This document shows positions 8,433-18,490 of a stretch of 46,115 nt of DNA, piece after piece (within the stretch, counting starts at the first letter, position 1; each line of letters begins with the position of its first letter). The stretch is from an uncultured Pseudomonadota bacterium (GTDB lineage Bacteria > Pseudomonadota > Gammaproteobacteria > Ga0077536), in contig CACEAA010000010.1 of the NCBI GenBank assembly GCA_902557415.1, positions 1 through 46,115 on the forward strand. Direction: 5' to 3'. A model generated the notes under the pieces. That model was not told the origin of the DNA. It worked only from the letters and a program-made list of their open reading frames with translations, and searched no databases. Made by a program: the position numbers and the translations under genes.

Positions 8433-9719
8433 TTACGCAAACATGTCGGCAACGATGTTGTCATACCAACTGTAAGCATACTGGACTTCCCTTTGGAGCG
8501 TGTCAGGGCTTGCGTCATTAGCTGTTACGCCGCCGGAGACACTTTTTATTTCAGACTGATCTTCTGACAACCGGTATACGGCCGCAATAGAGATACCGTA
8601 GTCGGGCGCTACTAGACTGTAGCATGTATTTACATAAGATGGTTCCGGCATTACTGTTTCGTTGATGGACGCGACGACAGCTGCTGCACACACCTTAGCT
8701 TGTGAGTTTGCCGCGTAGGCTGATTTAGGCATGCCATTTGCTATACTTGCGTCGCCGATAACATAGATACCTTTGTGTATCGTAGATTCGAATGTGCCGA
8801 GGTGTACTGGACACCAGCCGGATCTGTCGGATAACCCAGCCAATCGTGCTATGTCTCCAGCTTGTTGTGGAGGAATTATATTAGCGACGTCGGCATTAAA
8901 GTCATCAAAGTCCGTAGATACGATCATTTTGGTTGAGTCGACTGATGTCACACCCCCACCAGTTTCGGTCCCTGGTATCCAATCTATCATGCCCTTATAG
9001 CGCGCTTCCCAGCCCTGCATGAACAATGCTTGTTTAGAAAATTTGTCTTTGGAGTCTATTACTAGAATTTTTGATTTGGGTTTATAGTGCTTCAAATAAT
9101 GTGCAATTTGACAAACTCTTTCATAGGGGCCAGGAGGACATCTAAATGGGTTTGCCGGCGGGGTTAAAATGACCAAACCACCGTCATTCATTGCTAGCAG
9201 TTGTTTGCGTAGAAGACTTGTTTGGGTACCAGCTTTCCAGGCATGGGGCATAACCTTAGTTGCCTCACTATCATATCCATCTATGTGATCCATTTTAAGG
9301 GAGATCCCAGGAGACACTATTAAGCGATCATATTTAAATCTATCTCCTGAAGAGGTTAAAACAGTCTTCTTGTCAATATCAATTGCCGAAGCTGTACTAT
9401 GTACAATATTTATGCTTCGTTTTTTTAAACCATCATAACCGTGAACGATACTTTCGATTTTGCGACCGCCTCCGATCACCTCATTGCTCATAAAGCAGGT
9501 ATCATAGGTTTTATTACTTTCTATTAGCGTGACTTCAATTGAAGGGTCAGATTTTTTTATATACTTTGCTGCAATTGTCCCACCTGCACCACCTCCTATG
9601 ACTACAACTTTTCGCACTGCGCCCAAAGCAATATTGGGTATACTTAAACCAGTCGCACCTGCAAGTAACGAAGCGCTACTATATTTTATAAAATGTCTTC
9701 GGGGGAGATTATTTATCAT
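8433..9719 (-). CDS. fccB: Flavocytochrome c sulfide dehydrogenase, flavoprotein subunit (FccB/SoxF)
   Basis: This 428-residue periplasmic flavoprotein oxidises sulfide and passes electrons to a c-type cytochrome partner. A Tat signal is visible at the N-terminus: RRHFIK, then the hydrophobic [14 protein letters not shown] and a cleavage region near ALGA. The FAD-binding Rossmann motif [10 protein letters not shown] spans residues 38-47. Cys75 in the motif TCFMSNEV is in the position used for covalent FAD attachment in the family. Further cysteines lie in [12 protein letters not shown] and near residue 370. The C-terminal ~70 residues correspond to the flavocytochrome c-binding domain. The gene lies 20 bases downstream of a diheme cytochrome, matching the two-subunit enzyme. 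Confidence 0.88.
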   Translation of the reverse strand: MINNLPRRHFIKYSSASLLAGATGLSIPNIALGAVRKVVVIGGGAGGTIAAKYIKKSDPSIEVTLIESNKTYDTCFMSNEVIGGGRKIESIVHGYDGLKKRSINIVHSTASAIDIDKKTVLTSSGDRFKYDRLIVSPGISLKMDHIDGYDSEATKVMPHAWKAGTQTSLLRKQLLAMNDGGLVILTPPANPFRCPPGPYERVCQIAHYLKHYKPKSKILVIDSKDKFSKQALFMQGWEARYKGMIDWIPGTETGGGVTSVDSTKMIVSTDFDDFNADVANIIPPQQAGDIARLAGLSDRSGWCPVHLGTFESTIHKGIYVIGDASIANGMPKSAYAANSQAKVCAAAVVASINETVMPEPSYVNTCYSLVAPDYGISIAAVYRLSEDQSEIKSVSGGVTANDASPDTLQREVQYAYSWYDNIVADMFA

Positions 9720-9739
9720 TAACTCTGTCCAGATAAATT

Positions 9740-10390
9740 TTAGGGTGTCACATTTGCGTAGTAGTTCGAGAGTAACTCTAAACTTTCATGGCCGGAGACT
9801 TTTATCATTTTTTGGAGCTTGATTTTCATTTTTTTTGGCATTGCCCTGGAGCCATTTAGGTAGTCGGCCATTGTCCAAAGGAAATACGGCTGCCACTGGC
9901 CGGCTAATATTCCCGTATCACCTTCAGATGATGTTCCACTCTCTTCATGACAGCTCGCGCAAAACTTTTCATGCAATTTTTTACCACTGCTCGCCTTTAC
10001 CAAATTAATTTCTTGTTGCCCAACGAATAGCTCTTGTGCGCTGAAGTAATCTGCTATAATTTTTATTTCGTTGTCTGTGTAGCCTTTTGCTATTCGATCC
10101 ATGATGGTTGATGTTCGAGTGAACGCCTCGACGTCTTCCAGATCTGGATCAGATTCGATAGCTGCATTAAGTTGGCCACTTTCTTCGTATTTAAATGCCA
10201 ACATCGCACCGAGGAGATAGTTACGAGACATACCCCCTAGGCGAGGAATCGCTGGACCTAAACTATTTCCATTTTCCCCATGACACGCTATGCAGGTGGC
10301 AGTGAGCATTTCGGCTCGACTATTCGCGTTTACAGTAAGAACCGTAAAAGAAACACCAATAAGTAGTATAAGTTTTGCTATCAGGCGCAT
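9740..10390 (-). CDS. fccA: Diheme c-type cytochrome, FccA-like subunit of flavocytochrome c
   Basis: This 216-residue secreted cytochrome starts with a Sec signal peptide ([17 protein letters not shown]). It contains two class I heme c domains: CIACH (Cys33, Cys36, His37) and CASCH (Cys144, Cys147, His148). The two-domain layout and the placement directly upstream of fccB fit the diheme subunit that takes electrons from the FAD subunit during sulfide oxidation. Met axial ligands may lie in GGMSRNYL and RAMPKKMK. It could alternatively be a generic diheme cytochrome c4-like protein, but the adjacent flavoprotein makes the FccA role the best fit. Confidence 0.82.
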   Translation of the reverse strand: MRLIAKLILLIGVSFTVLTVNANSRAEMLTATCIACHGENGNSLGPAIPRLGGMSRNYLLGAMLAFKYEESGQLNAAIESDPDLEDVEAFTRTSTIMDRIAKGYTDNEIKIIADYFSAQELFVGQQEINLVKASSGKKLHEKFCASCHEESGTSSEGDTGILAGQWQPYFLWTMADYLNGSRAMPKKMKIKLQKMIKVSGHESLELLSNYYANVTP

Positions 10391-10506
10391 ACGCCCGCAT
10401 CCCCATCAGCTAATTGATTTTTGAAAATAACCCCATATATCAATTTTCAGTTTAGATTAAGTGGGCGTTGGTGTCATCTACGTCATTCAGAAGTTACTAA
10501 ACAGTC

Positions 10507-11052
10507 TCATGCATCAGGGTTTTCCGGTTCCTCGTGGGCTGTTCCTTTATGACAGTCAATACATGTTTTTCCTTGTTCTTGAGCTTTTAAGTGCTTTTTG
10601 CGTGAGAATTTCGCTTGCTCTGAGGTATCCATAAACTCGAAGGCATGGCATGAACGACATTCTCTAGAGTTGTTTGCCCGCATTTTTTCCCACACACGAT
10701 TAGCCATTACCCAGCGATGCTTCTCGAATTTTTCTTTGGTGTCGATTACTCCGGTGATCTCGCCCCAGACATCTTTAGCCGCGATGATTTTAGCGTAAAG
10801 CTTTGGTCCAAAAGAATGTGGTACATGACAGTCAGCACATTCGGCTCGTACACCCGAAGCGTTTTTGTAGTGATATGACTCTTCCCATTCATTGGTTACC
10901 CATTGCATGGAGTGGCACGAGGTGCAAAATTCGGTAGTATTGGTTTTTTCAGTGACAGCAGAGAAGCCCGCTGCGATGATAACTCCTAGTCCGGTCGCTA
11001 AAAGAAAAGCTATTATATAACCTCGTCGAAGCAGCGTGCTCCCGCTACTCAC
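10507..11052 (-). CDS. NapC/NirT-family membrane-anchored tetraheme cytochrome c
   Basis: This 181-residue protein has one N-terminal membrane anchor (about residues 10-32) and four CxxCH heme sites: Cys43-His47, Cys72-His76, Cys132-His136 and Cys164-His168. This is the NapC/NirT/NrfH layout, in which the protein takes electrons from membrane quinol and passes them to a periplasmic oxidoreductase. No nitrate or nitrite reductase is in view. The nearest partners are the FccAB pair just downstream on the same strand and a molybdopterin oxidoreductase at the left edge. It lies 116 bases upstream of the FccA-like gene, so it may share a transcript. The direction of electron flow is not determined by the sequence. 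Confidence 0.88.
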   Translation of the reverse strand: MSSGSTLLRRGYIIAFLLATGLGVIIAAGFSAVTEKTNTTEFCTSCHSMQWVTNEWEESYHYKNASGVRAECADCHVPHSFGPKLYAKIIAAKDVWGEITGVIDTKEKFEKHRWVMANRVWEKMRANNSRECRSCHAFEFMDTSEQAKFSRKKHLKAQEQGKTCIDCHKGTAHEEPENPDA

Positions 11053-11216
11053 AGTGACTTTTTCTCTGTTACCGCATAGTGAAGAGTTATTACCATTAAT
11101 ACTGACTCCCTATATATAATGTATTTAACACTTTTACTTTTAACATTTTAGACGAGATGAGCCAAGTAAACACCAATGCTTGAAGGTGTCGAATCAAATT
11201 TTTCGTAAGAAAAAAA

Positions 11217-11293
<77 letters not shown>

Positions 11294-11313
11294 TAATGAA
11301 ATTATCTTTTTAC

Positions 11314-13131
11314 TTACTGATCTAAGAATGTCCGAAGCCTTTCCGAGCGGGAAGGGTGCCGGAGCTTACGAAGCGCTTTAGCCTCGATTTGTCTTATTCG
11401 TTCTCTAGTAACATCGAACTGTTTCCCGACCTCTTCCAACGTATGGTCGGTATTCATATCTATACCAAAACGCATTCTTAAAACTTTAGCTTCTCGCGGA
11501 GTAAGCCCCTCTAGAACTTCCCTTGTATTTCTGCATAGTCCTTGAAAGGTTGCAGAATCAACCGGCGCATCCATATTTTGGTCTTCAATGAAGTCACCTA
11601 AATGCGAATCTTCGTCGTCCCCTATTGGAGTTTCCATAGAAATCGGTTCTTTAGCAATTTTAAGTACTTTGCGCACTTTATCCTCAGGCATCTCCATTCT
11701 TTCGGCTAATTCTTCAGGGGTAGGCTCCCTTCCTTGCTCCTGCAATATTTGACGCGAAATTCTGTTCAGCTTATTGATAGTTTCTATCATATGAACCGGT
11801 ATTCGAATAGTACGAGCCTGATCCGCGATTGAGCGAGTAATAGCTTGTCGAATCCACCATGTTGCGTAAGTCGAAAATTTATAGCCTCGACGGTACTCAA
11901 ATTTGTCTACAGCCTTCATCAACCCAATATTACCTTCTTGAATAAGGTCTAAGAACAGCAATCCTCTGTTAGTATATTTCTTGGCAATAGAGATGACTAA
12001 TCGAAGGTTAGCTTCGACCATTTCTTTTTTCGCGCGGCGGGCTTTAGCTTCTCCAGTGGACATCTGACGGTTTAGGGTTTCCATTTCTGCTACGGTTAGG
12101 TTGTTTTCTTCTTCTAGCTCAGCCAAGATTTTCTGGTAATCAACAATTATAGATTTGTTCTTTTTTATAACAGGGGCGAAAGGTTTTTTTTGCTTACTGA
12201 CACTATCAACCCATTTAAGATTAGTTTCATTATCTTTAAAACTAGCCAAGAAGTCTTTTCGGGTCATTTTTGCCTGTTTTACACATATATCAAAAATTGA
12301 CTGTTTCGCTTTTCGAACGTCTTTAATGACGCCAGTAACTATTTCTGCTAACACTTCGAAAAGTTTTGGATTTAACTTAAATTCTACGAATTTTTCCTGC
12401 ATTTCTTCTCGCAACGCCACGCTCGCGGCATGCTCTCGGCCTTTGCTTTTCGAAGATCTTACGGTTTTTTTACATAATTTCGCATAAGCGGAAAACCGGT
12501 TTTCGACATCTTCTAAGTCTAGGGTTGGCTTGCTTTCGTCGTCGTCATCATCGTCTTTTTCTTCTGTTTCGCCGCTCTCGCTGGCTTTATTAAGAGACTG
12601 GATCTCCGCATCGTAGTCCATGAAACCGGACATTATGTCGGTTATTTTGCATTCTTCGATTTTATATTGTTCGTAGTACCCGAGAAAAACTTCGTTTACC
12701 TCCGGGAAATCAGCAAGGGCAAATAGCGCCTGTTTTAGACCATTTTCAATCCGCTTTGCGATTTTTATTTCACCCTCTCTGGTTAGAAGGTCAACTGTGC
12801 CCATTTCTCGCATATACATTCGTACCGGATCAGTTGTTCGGCCGAATTCATTATCGACGGATGCCAATGCGGCAGCTGCTTCTTCTGCTGCCTCTTCGTC
12901 TACTGTAGTTCCACCATTCAACAGCAGCTCGTCGGTATCGGGCGCTACTTCGTGCACAGTGATACCCATATCATTTATCATGTTGACTATGTCTTCGATT
13001 TGTTCGGGGTCAACTATGTCACTAGGTAAGTGGTCATTGACTTCGTGATACGTCAGGAATCCCTGCTCCTTCCCCTTGGCTATAAGTGTTTTTAATTGGG
13101 ACTGGGGGCTAGCTTTTTCTTGTAATTCCAT
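11314..13131 (-). CDS. rpoD: RNA polymerase primary sigma factor RpoD (sigma-70)
   Basis: This 605-residue housekeeping sigma factor is close to the usual gammaproteobacterial length. Region 1.1 lies at the N-terminus ([21 protein letters not shown]). Region 1.2 contains [12 protein letters not shown] non-conserved region follows with an acidic run near residue 195 (six Asp in a row). The core-binding and -10 recognition region 2 holds [18 protein letters not shown] and [10 protein letters not shown]. Region 4 ends with [20 protein letters not shown], which contacts the -35 element. It is the last protein gene of the rpsU-yqeY-dnaG-rpoD series. A 187-base gap from dnaG leaves room for its own promoter. 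Confidence 0.98.
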   Translation of the reverse strand: MELQEKASPQSQLKTLIAKGKEQGFLTYHEVNDHLPSDIVDPEQIEDIVNMINDMGITVHEVAPDTDELLLNGGTTVDEEAAEEAAAALASVDNEFGRTTDPVRMYMREMGTVDLLTREGEIKIAKRIENGLKQALFALADFPEVNEVFLGYYEQYKIEECKITDIMSGFMDYDAEIQSLNKASESGETEEKDDDDDDESKPTLDLEDVENRFSAYAKLCKKTVRSSKSKGREHAASVALREEMQEKFVEFKLNPKLFEVLAEIVTGVIKDVRKAKQSIFDICVKQAKMTRKDFLASFKDNETNLKWVDSVSKQKKPFAPVIKKNKSIIVDYQKILAELEEENNLTVAEMETLNRQMSTGEAKARRAKKEMVEANLRLVISIAKKYTNRGLLFLDLIQEGNIGLMKAVDKFEYRRGYKFSTYATWWIRQAITRSIADQARTIRIPVHMIETINKLNRISRQILQEQGREPTPEELAERMEMPEDKVRKVLKIAKEPISMETPIGDDEDSHLGDFIEDQNMDAPVDSATFQGLCRNTREVLEGLTPREAKVLRMRFGIDMNTDHTLEEVGKQFDVTRERIRQIEAKALRKLRHPSRSERLRTFLDQ

Positions 13132-13318
13132 ATGCTTTCTTGAGTCTCACAAAAATAAAAAAATATATGTTTAAGGAAAGACTTACTGTTGGGCCTTATT
13201 GCAGCTTTTAGGTTAAAAATAACCGGGCTAATCGCCCACTGCACCTGATCGTTTATTATATCGCGCAAATTAGGGCGCGACTAGTCCTAACAGTTAAACG
13301 GCTATTTTTGTATACGTT

Positions 13319-15040
13319 TTATTTTTTATAGCCGCGTAGAAGCTGCTTTTGCTCTTGTGTAAGATCATTCAAAGGCAGATTTTTAATTGACAATATTTGT
13401 TGTTCAACACCTTTAGATTCAAGCTTTTTAAAGACGTCTTTTAGTTCTATGGACGCTTGCTCTTCTGCAAGATGGTTATTGACGGCAGCTATTTGTAATA
13501 GAGTTTGCTCCGTGGGGACACCGCGAAATCTTTCAATGAGACTTCCTGTGGTCAGGTTTTCGCTGGCACATTTTTTCCAAACCTCAAATAAGATGTCGCA
13601 GTCAGGCAAGTTATCACGGATAAAAACTATTTCCGCTTCGGATACGTGGCTAGCTAACGAAGGCCACGCTAGCATCAAGCCGATAGCCTGTTCCTGAAGA
13701 GAGCGACTAGTATAGCTTTTAATTGTATTAACACGCTTTTGTTGGTTGGCGGTCGCGATAAGCCCAATTTCCTGTCGCACTATATTCTCGTCAAATTTCG
13801 TTATATCTGAAATTGCGCGCGCGGCGACAGCCTTTAATGCAGTATCAGATATTTTCGCCATAAACGGCTTAATAGTTCTCAGTAGATTGGCTCTACCTTC
13901 ACCCGAGCTTAAATCCAAGTTCTGTTTTAAAGAGTCTATTAAGTAATCGATAAGACCATAAACTTGAGACGCAGCGAAAAAGCGATCACTTCCAAATTTT
14001 CGAACCGCGCTGTCTGGATCGTGACCGTCAGGTAAAAAGCAAAATTCGACTTGTCGATCACCTTGGATTTTGGGAAGTGATAGTTCTAACCCTTTCCACG
14101 CAGCTCGCTGCCCCGCTTTATCGCCATCGAAGCAAAAAATGATTTTTGGCGAATGCCGGAACAGTTTATCTATGTGTGCGGATGTGACGGCGGTCCCCAA
14201 AGTCGCAACAGAATTTTTAATTCCAAATTGATACAAAGAGATCACGTCCATATAGCCCTCTACTACTATGAGACTTTCCAATTGGCCAGACGAAATTGCC
14301 TGTTTCAGACCGTAAAGCTCGGTACCTTTGTGGAATACCTCGGTTTCGGGAGAATTTAAATATTTCGGTTCACTTTGGTCTAGAACCCTGCCACCGAAGC
14401 CTAGTACCCGACCTCTCTTATCATGTATCGGAAATATGATTCGATCTCTAAAACGATCATAATAGCCCGATGACTGCTTTTTGATCACGAGGCCACCTTT
14501 TTCTAGGCTTTCTTCCGTCTCCCCATTTTTAGCAAGATCATCTATTAGATTCCGCCAACCCTCTGGGGCATAGCCTATTCCAAAGATTTTAGCAGTCTCG
14601 CCTGAGATACCTCTATTTTTGAGATAGTTTATGGCTTTATCTTTCGAAGTAGCTGTTCGCAACTGTCGTTTGTAGAATGCCTCAGCGCGTCCTAGCATTT
14701 CGAAAGTTTGCTTAGAGTTCACCGCGTTCTTACTAGAGACATCTCTCGGAATTTGTACGCCAGCTAGATCGGCAAGCTCTTCTACCGCTTCAAGGAATTC
14801 GAGATTTCGATAAGCCATTAAAAATCCTATTGCAGTTCCGTGCACTCCACAGCCAAAGCAGTGGTAAAATTGTTTTTCTCGACTGACTGTGAAGCTCGGA
14901 GTTTTTTCACCGTGGAAAGGGCATAGTGCTTGAAACTCTTTGCCCGCTTTGCGGAGAGGTAGGTAATTTTCGATTAATTCTACAATATCAGTCCTAGCGA
15001 CCAAATCGTCAATAAATTGTTGGGGTATGCGTCCTGCCAT
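13319..15040 (-). CDS. dnaG: DNA primase DnaG
   Basis: This 573-residue enzyme makes RNA primers for replication. The N-terminal zinc-binding domain has the CHC2 pattern CPFHGEKTPSF...FHCFGCG equivalent (CPFH then YHCFGCG, about residues 40-65). The RNA polymerase/TOPRIM core carries the motifs FGGRVLD, VVEGYMDV and FCFDGDKAGQ, with the acidic residues that bind metal. The C-terminal helicase-interaction domain (from about residue 430) is less conserved. The position between yqeY and rpoD matches the classical macromolecular-synthesis operon. The Shine-Dalgarno is weak (GAG close to the ATG). Confidence 0.98.
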   Translation of the reverse strand: MAGRIPQQFIDDLVARTDIVELIENYLPLRKAGKEFQALCPFHGEKTPSFTVSREKQFYHCFGCGVHGTAIGFLMAYRNLEFLEAVEELADLAGVQIPRDVSSKNAVNSKQTFEMLGRAEAFYKRQLRTATSKDKAINYLKNRGISGETAKIFGIGYAPEGWRNLIDDLAKNGETEESLEKGGLVIKKQSSGYYDRFRDRIIFPIHDKRGRVLGFGGRVLDQSEPKYLNSPETEVFHKGTELYGLKQAISSGQLESLIVVEGYMDVISLYQFGIKNSVATLGTAVTSAHIDKLFRHSPKIIFCFDGDKAGQRAAWKGLELSLPKIQGDRQVEFCFLPDGHDPDSAVRKFGSDRFFAASQVYGLIDYLIDSLKQNLDLSSGEGRANLLRTIKPFMAKISDTALKAVAARAISDITKFDENIVRQEIGLIATANQQKRVNTIKSYTSRSLQEQAIGLMLAWPSLASHVSEAEIVFIRDNLPDCDILFEVWKKCASENLTTGSLIERFRGVPTEQTLLQIAAVNNHLAEEQASIELKDVFKKLESKGVEQQILSIKNLPLNDLTQEQKQLLRGYKK

Positions 15041-15081
15041 AGCTCATTGTAGACAGCATAGCGACAATCGGAAAGATAAAC

Positions 15082-15531
15082 TTACTGGTTGGAAGAAAGT
15101 TGGGCCTTGACTAAGCTACTCACTGCACTCATATCTGCTTTACCTAATAATTGTGTATTTAGCGCGCCCATTACTTTGCCCATGTCACGCATACTAGACG
15201 CACCACAATTTTCGATCGCTGAAATCACTTGGACTTTAATTTCTTCAGCGGATAATTGCTCGGGTAGATACGTCATTAGCACGTTAATTTCGAACTGCTC
15301 TTGATCAACTAGGTCCTGTCTACCGCCAGCTTCGTACTGCGCGATGGACTCTCGTCGTTGCTTCACCATTTTTGTCAATATCTGGTTAGCAATTTCATCC
15401 GAGACTTCAGACTGTTCATCGACTTCATATTGTTTGAATGCAGCTGATGCAAGCCGAAGCGCCGCCAACGAGCTTTTCTCTCCCGCTCGCATTGCAGTTT
15501 TTATATCGTCTAGTAATATATTTTTTATCAC
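15082..15531 (-). CDS. yqeY: GatB/YqeY domain-containing protein
   Basis: This 149-residue protein has the YqeY pattern: an N-terminal domain with the helix DIKTAMRAGEKSSLAALRLA, then ILTKMVKQRRESIAQYEAGGRQDL, a linker YLPEQLS and a small C-terminal helical domain ending MGKVMGALN. YqeY resembles the tail domain of the GatB amidotransferase subunit and is thought to bind tRNA, but its role is unclear. The start codon is GTG with no clear Shine-Dalgarno. It sits between rpsU and dnaG, as in Pseudomonas. Confidence 0.93.
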   Translation of the reverse strand: MIKNILLDDIKTAMRAGEKSSLAALRLASAAFKQYEVDEQSEVSDEIANQILTKMVKQRRESIAQYEAGGRQDLVDQEQFEINVLMTYLPEQLSAEEIKVQVISAIENCGASSMRDMGKVMGALNTQLLGKADMSAVSSLVKAQLSSNQ

Positions 15532-15584
15532 GTTTGACTATATCCCAGCCCGTTTGAGGACTATTTCAACTTTTCTAACATCCG

Positions 15585-15800
15585 CTAGTACATGCGTTTC
15601 CGGTGAATTATTTGACGCGACGCTTTTTTCTGCCATCGCTTGACCGCGGCTGCTGCTTTACGTTTTCTCACCTGAGTCGGTTTTTCGTAGAACTCTCGTC
15701 TGTGGACTTCGGCGAGAACACCTTCTTTCTCGCACGCACGTTTAAAGCGTCTCATCGCGATGTCGAATGGCTCATTTTCTCTGACACGAATATTTGGCAT
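15585..15800 (-). CDS. rpsU: 30S ribosomal protein S21
   Basis: This is a full-length 71-residue S21, beginning [20 protein letters not shown] and rich in Arg and Lys towards the C-terminus. S21 sits on the 30S platform near the anti-Shine-Dalgarno end of 16S rRNA and helps initiation. It is the first gene of the rpsU-yqeY-dnaG-rpoD series and is divergent from tsaD. The 94-base gap to the first TsaD-frame codon must hold both promoters. Confidence 0.98.
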   Translation of the reverse strand: MPNIRVRENEPFDIAMRRFKRACEKEGVLAEVHRREFYEKPTQVRKRKAAAAVKRWQKKASRQIIHRKRMY

Positions 15801-15906
15801 GCTTTTTATGTTCCCTACTGCGTTAATTATTTTTACTAAAGGGGGCGAAATATAACTATAATTTGGTTGTAAGTCACGCTTTTAGATGCTTTAGGTGCTG
15901 TTATTT

Positions 15907-16929
15907 ATGAAAATTTTGGGTATTGAAACCTCCTGTGATGAGACAGGAGTAGCTATTTACGACAGTGAACGTGGGCTTCTAGCGGATATTTTGTTTAGCC
16001 AGGTTAAGACTCACGCTAAATACGGTGGAGTAGTACCTGAGTTGGCCTCGAGGGACCATATTCGTAAGGTAGGCTCACTATTGGAGGGTGCTTTAGAGAA
16101 AGCGGATTTGGATCTTAAGTCTATAGACGGTATTGCTTATACGGCTGGTCCCGGGTTAGCTGGAGCTCTCTTGGTCGGTGCGGGATTTGCGCGGTCTCTA
16201 GCTTGGGCGTTAGATATTCCATCTCTTGCGATAAACCATATGGAAGGACATCTTTTAGCTCCGATGTTAGACGCTCGGGAAGGTCTAGAAATGCCCTTTT
16301 TAGCTCTGTTAGTATCCGGTGGGCACACTCTGTTAGTGCATGCACGTGGACTGGGTAAGTATGAGATATTAGGAGAGTCTCTAGATGATGCCGTGGGCGA
16401 GGCGTTTGATAAAGTTGCGAAAATGCTTGGTTTAGGTTACCCCGGAGGGCCTATTGTTGAGACTTTGGCGAAAAAGGGTAATTCTGCCGCATTTACATTT
16501 CCCAGACCGATGATTAATCGGCCTGGCCTAGACTTCAGTTTTAGTGGCCTCAAAACTCATGTGATGACGACGGTCATCAATCTTGAAGATGCGGAATTGA
16601 ATCGTTCTGATATTTGTCGCGCCTTTAGTGATTCAGTAGTCGACGTCCTTTCCATAAAATGTCGTCGTGCAATAGAGCAAACGGGGGTGCGAAAATTAGT
16701 AGTTGCTGGAGGTGTGAGCGCTAATAAGGCAATTAGACGAGGTTTAGAGGCTATATGCCAAGATCTCGAGAGCGAAGTTTTTTTCCCTTCCATGCAGTTC
16801 ACGACAGATAATGGAGCTATGATCGCGTTTGCTGGATATTGTCGCATGAAATTAGGGGAGTCAGACACTTTCGAAGATCAGGTTAGGGCCCGATGGCCAC
16901 TATCAGATATGAACCCACCCGCGACATGA
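15907..16929 (+). CDS. tsaD: tRNA N6-adenosine threonylcarbamoyltransferase TsaD
   Basis: TsaD transfers the threonylcarbamoyl group to A37 of ANN-decoding tRNAs, working with TsaB and TsaE. The protein is 340 residues from the chosen ATG, whose product starts [14 protein letters not shown] as expected. A GTG at 15895 would add only four residues (MLLF) and is less likely. The metal-binding motif NHMEGH places His111 and His115. The ASKH/actin-like nucleotide motifs [25 protein letters not shown] and VVAGGVSAN are present. It is divergent from rpsU and converges with plsY, leaving only 10 bases between the stops. Confidence 0.97.
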   Translation: MKILGIETSCDETGVAIYDSERGLLADILFSQVKTHAKYGGVVPELASRDHIRKVGSLLEGALEKADLDLKSIDGIAYTAGPGLAGALLVGAGFARSLAWALDIPSLAINHMEGHLLAPMLDAREGLEMPFLALLVSGGHTLLVHARGLGKYEILGESLDDAVGEAFDKVAKMLGLGYPGGPIVETLAKKGNSAAFTFPRPMINRPGLDFSFSGLKTHVMTTVINLEDAELNRSDICRAFSDSVVDVLSIKCRRAIEQTGVRKLVVAGGVSANKAIRRGLEAICQDLESEVFFPSMQFTTDNGAMIAFAGYCRMKLGESDTFEDQVRARWPLSDMNPPAT

Positions 16930-16939
16930 TTAGGGTAGC

Positions 16940-17539
16940 TTACAGGTTGGCTTTCTGACCTATTTTTTTCTCATCACCTCTCATTAAATTCACTAAATTT
17001 TGTTTATGACGGATAAATATAATTAGTGAGCAGCAACTCAGCACAACAAGCATCGAAGTGGGAATTTCTATTATGTAAGCGGCTATCGGCGTTACCGTTA
17101 TTGCTAGGAGTGCAGATAATGAGGAGTAGCGCGTAAGAAATGCTGTGGCGGCCCATGTAAGGATAAAGCAACATGCCAGCAACCAATTCAGGGCCACTAA
17201 AATACCAATAAACGTAGCGATCCCTTTCCCGCCCTTATATTGATAGAATACTGGATACATGTGTCCTAGAAGCGAACACAGTCCGATGAAAGCAAGTGCC
17301 CCTGGCGAAAAACTTAGTTTATATCCTATAGCTATCGGGATTATTCCCTTAGTGATATCGCCAACTAGAGTCAGAGCAGCGGCTGTTTTACCGGCGTAAC
17401 GTAGAATATTGGTTGTTCCAGGATTGCCTGATCCTATTTTTCTTGGGTCAGTGACTTTGAATATTTTGCTGACGATAATGGCGCTTGAAATGGATCCGAT
17501 CAGGTAAGCGAAAATGTTGGTTAGGAGTATCATTGTCAT
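16940..17539 (-). CDS. plsY: Glycerol-3-phosphate acyltransferase PlsY
   Basis: This 199-residue inner-membrane enzyme acylates glycerol-3-phosphate from acyl-phosphate, the first step of phospholipid synthesis. The motifs IGSGNPGTTN (residues ~36-45), LGHMYPVFYQYKGGKGIAT (residues ~91-109) and about five membrane helices are all present. The protein begins MTM, so the start could also be the third residue. It is divergent from folB and convergent with tsaD, a conserved arrangement. The later step enzyme, plsC, is at 38650. Confidence 0.95.
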   Translation of the reverse strand: MTMILLTNIFAYLIGSISSAIIVSKIFKVTDPRKIGSGNPGTTNILRYAGKTAAALTLVGDITKGIIPIAIGYKLSFSPGALAFIGLCSLLGHMYPVFYQYKGGKGIATFIGILVALNWLLACCFILTWAATAFLTRYSSLSALLAITVTPIAAYIIEIPTSMLVVLSCCSLIIFIRHKQNLVNLMRGDEKKIGQKANL

Positions 17540-17627
17540 AATGCCAATATTAACCTAATTTGAACAATCGCACCCAGTAGACTTTGAAGTTTGGTACTAT
17601 CTTACTTTTGCGAACTGTTAGAAACCT

Positions 17628-17984
17628 ATGGACATAATATATCTTCGTGACTTACAAGTAGATGCCATCATCGGGGTATGGGAGTGGGAACGCCATATAA
17701 GACAAAATTTGATCCTGAATTTAGAGCTTGGTGCGGACATTACTGATGCTGCTAAATCAGATAATCTTACCGATACGGTTGATTATAAAGCGGTTAGCGA
17801 TCGTGTGATCGAATATACTAAATCTACCGAATTTCAGTTAGTGGAAAGTCTGGCGGAGAAAATTGCCGCTATTATATTAAGCGAGTTTCGCGTGAGGTGG
17901 TTGAAGTTGACTATCGGGAAACGAGGCGTCTTGCCTGAGGTTTTTGAAGTTGGTATCGTCATCGAGCGTGGCGAAAAATTCTGA
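17628..17984 (+). CDS. folB: Dihydroneopterin aldolase FolB
   Basis: FolB converts 7,8-dihydroneopterin to 6-hydroxymethyl-dihydropterin and glycolaldehyde in folate synthesis. This 118-residue protein has the family signature: IGVWEWER near residue 16, TVDYKAV near residue 50, the catalytic Glu in LVESLAEKIA (around residue 74), and the conserved Lys in LTIGKRGVL near residue 98. The length is normal. Its TGA stop lies in the sequence CTGA, where a -1-frame folK-like reading frame continues (see the next feature), so the two proteins are probably translationally linked. Confidence 0.95.
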   Translation: MDIIYLRDLQVDAIIGVWEWERHIRQNLILNLELGADITDAAKSDNLTDTVDYKAVSDRVIEYTKSTEFQLVESLAEKIAAIILSEFRVRWLKLTIGKRGVLPEVFEVGIVIERGEKF

Positions 17985-18490
17985 ATAGTCGCGAGAAAAA
18001 AGCATGTGTTTTAGTCGGGACAAATGTCTCACATGCTGAAAATATTAGATCCTGTATGCAGAAGTTGGACGCAGAATTCACGTGTATTAGGCGGTCTGCT
18101 CTATACGAAAGTAATGACTTTTCTTCAGGTAAAGAGCTAAAGTATTGGAACTTTGCGGTCAGTTTTCACTGTTCTCTATCTTACTCAAACTTAATAAATA
18201 GGTTGAAATATATCGAAAGGTCGTGTGGTCGGCATCAATCAGGTTCGCTCACCTACGAGGTCCCTATCGACTTAGATTTAGTGTTTTTATTAGTAGAGAG
18301 TTCAATAGACTCAGAGGTGGAACACTGTTTGGATTATAATTTTATCGCAAAGACGAGTTACTTTATCGGGCCGCTGGCAAATTTGTATCCTTCATGGATA
18401 CATCCCGATACCCAGACCAATCTGTCGATGGCGTATAAAAATATAAAGGGATTGTTACCCCGATTGGAGGAAATTCCACATGTATGTTAG
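17981..18490 (+). CDS. folK: FolK-like 6-hydroxymethyl-dihydropterin pyrophosphokinase domain protein, non-canonical start
   Basis: The frame holds an HPPK-type sequence: N-terminal strand ACVLVGTN with the conserved Gly-Thr-Asn, then the ATP/metal segment PIDLDLVF with two Asp, and the C-terminal helix region with FIGPLANLYPSWIHP. The first ATG in frame is 18056, which would remove the VGTN strand. The open frame reaches back to a stop at 17945, but its only plausible starts are ATT 17978 or CTG 17981, overlapping the folB stop as CTGA. Reinitiation at CTG or ATT, or a -1 slip on the five-A run in folB, would each supply the missing part. The usual Arg of the WGPR-type motif before the Asp pair is absent (YEVPIDLD), so pyrophosphokinase activity is doubtful and a diverged paralogue is possible. 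Confidence 0.75.
   Translation: MNSREKKACVLVGTNVSHAENIRSCMQKLDAEFTCIRRSALYESNDFSSGKELKYWNFAVSFHCSLSYSNLINRLKYIERSCGRHQSGSLTYEVPIDLDLVFLLVESSIDSEVEHCLDYNFIAKTSYFIGPLANLYPSWIHPDTQTNLSMAYKNIKGLLPRLEEIPHVC

Noticed and set aside
12155-12487. Plus-strand reading frame inside rpoD
   Set aside because: An antisense shadow of a well-conserved gene with no independent support.
18056-18490. FolK-like gene starting at its first ATG
   Set aside because: This start removes the conserved VGTN strand, which is encoded in frame just upstream.
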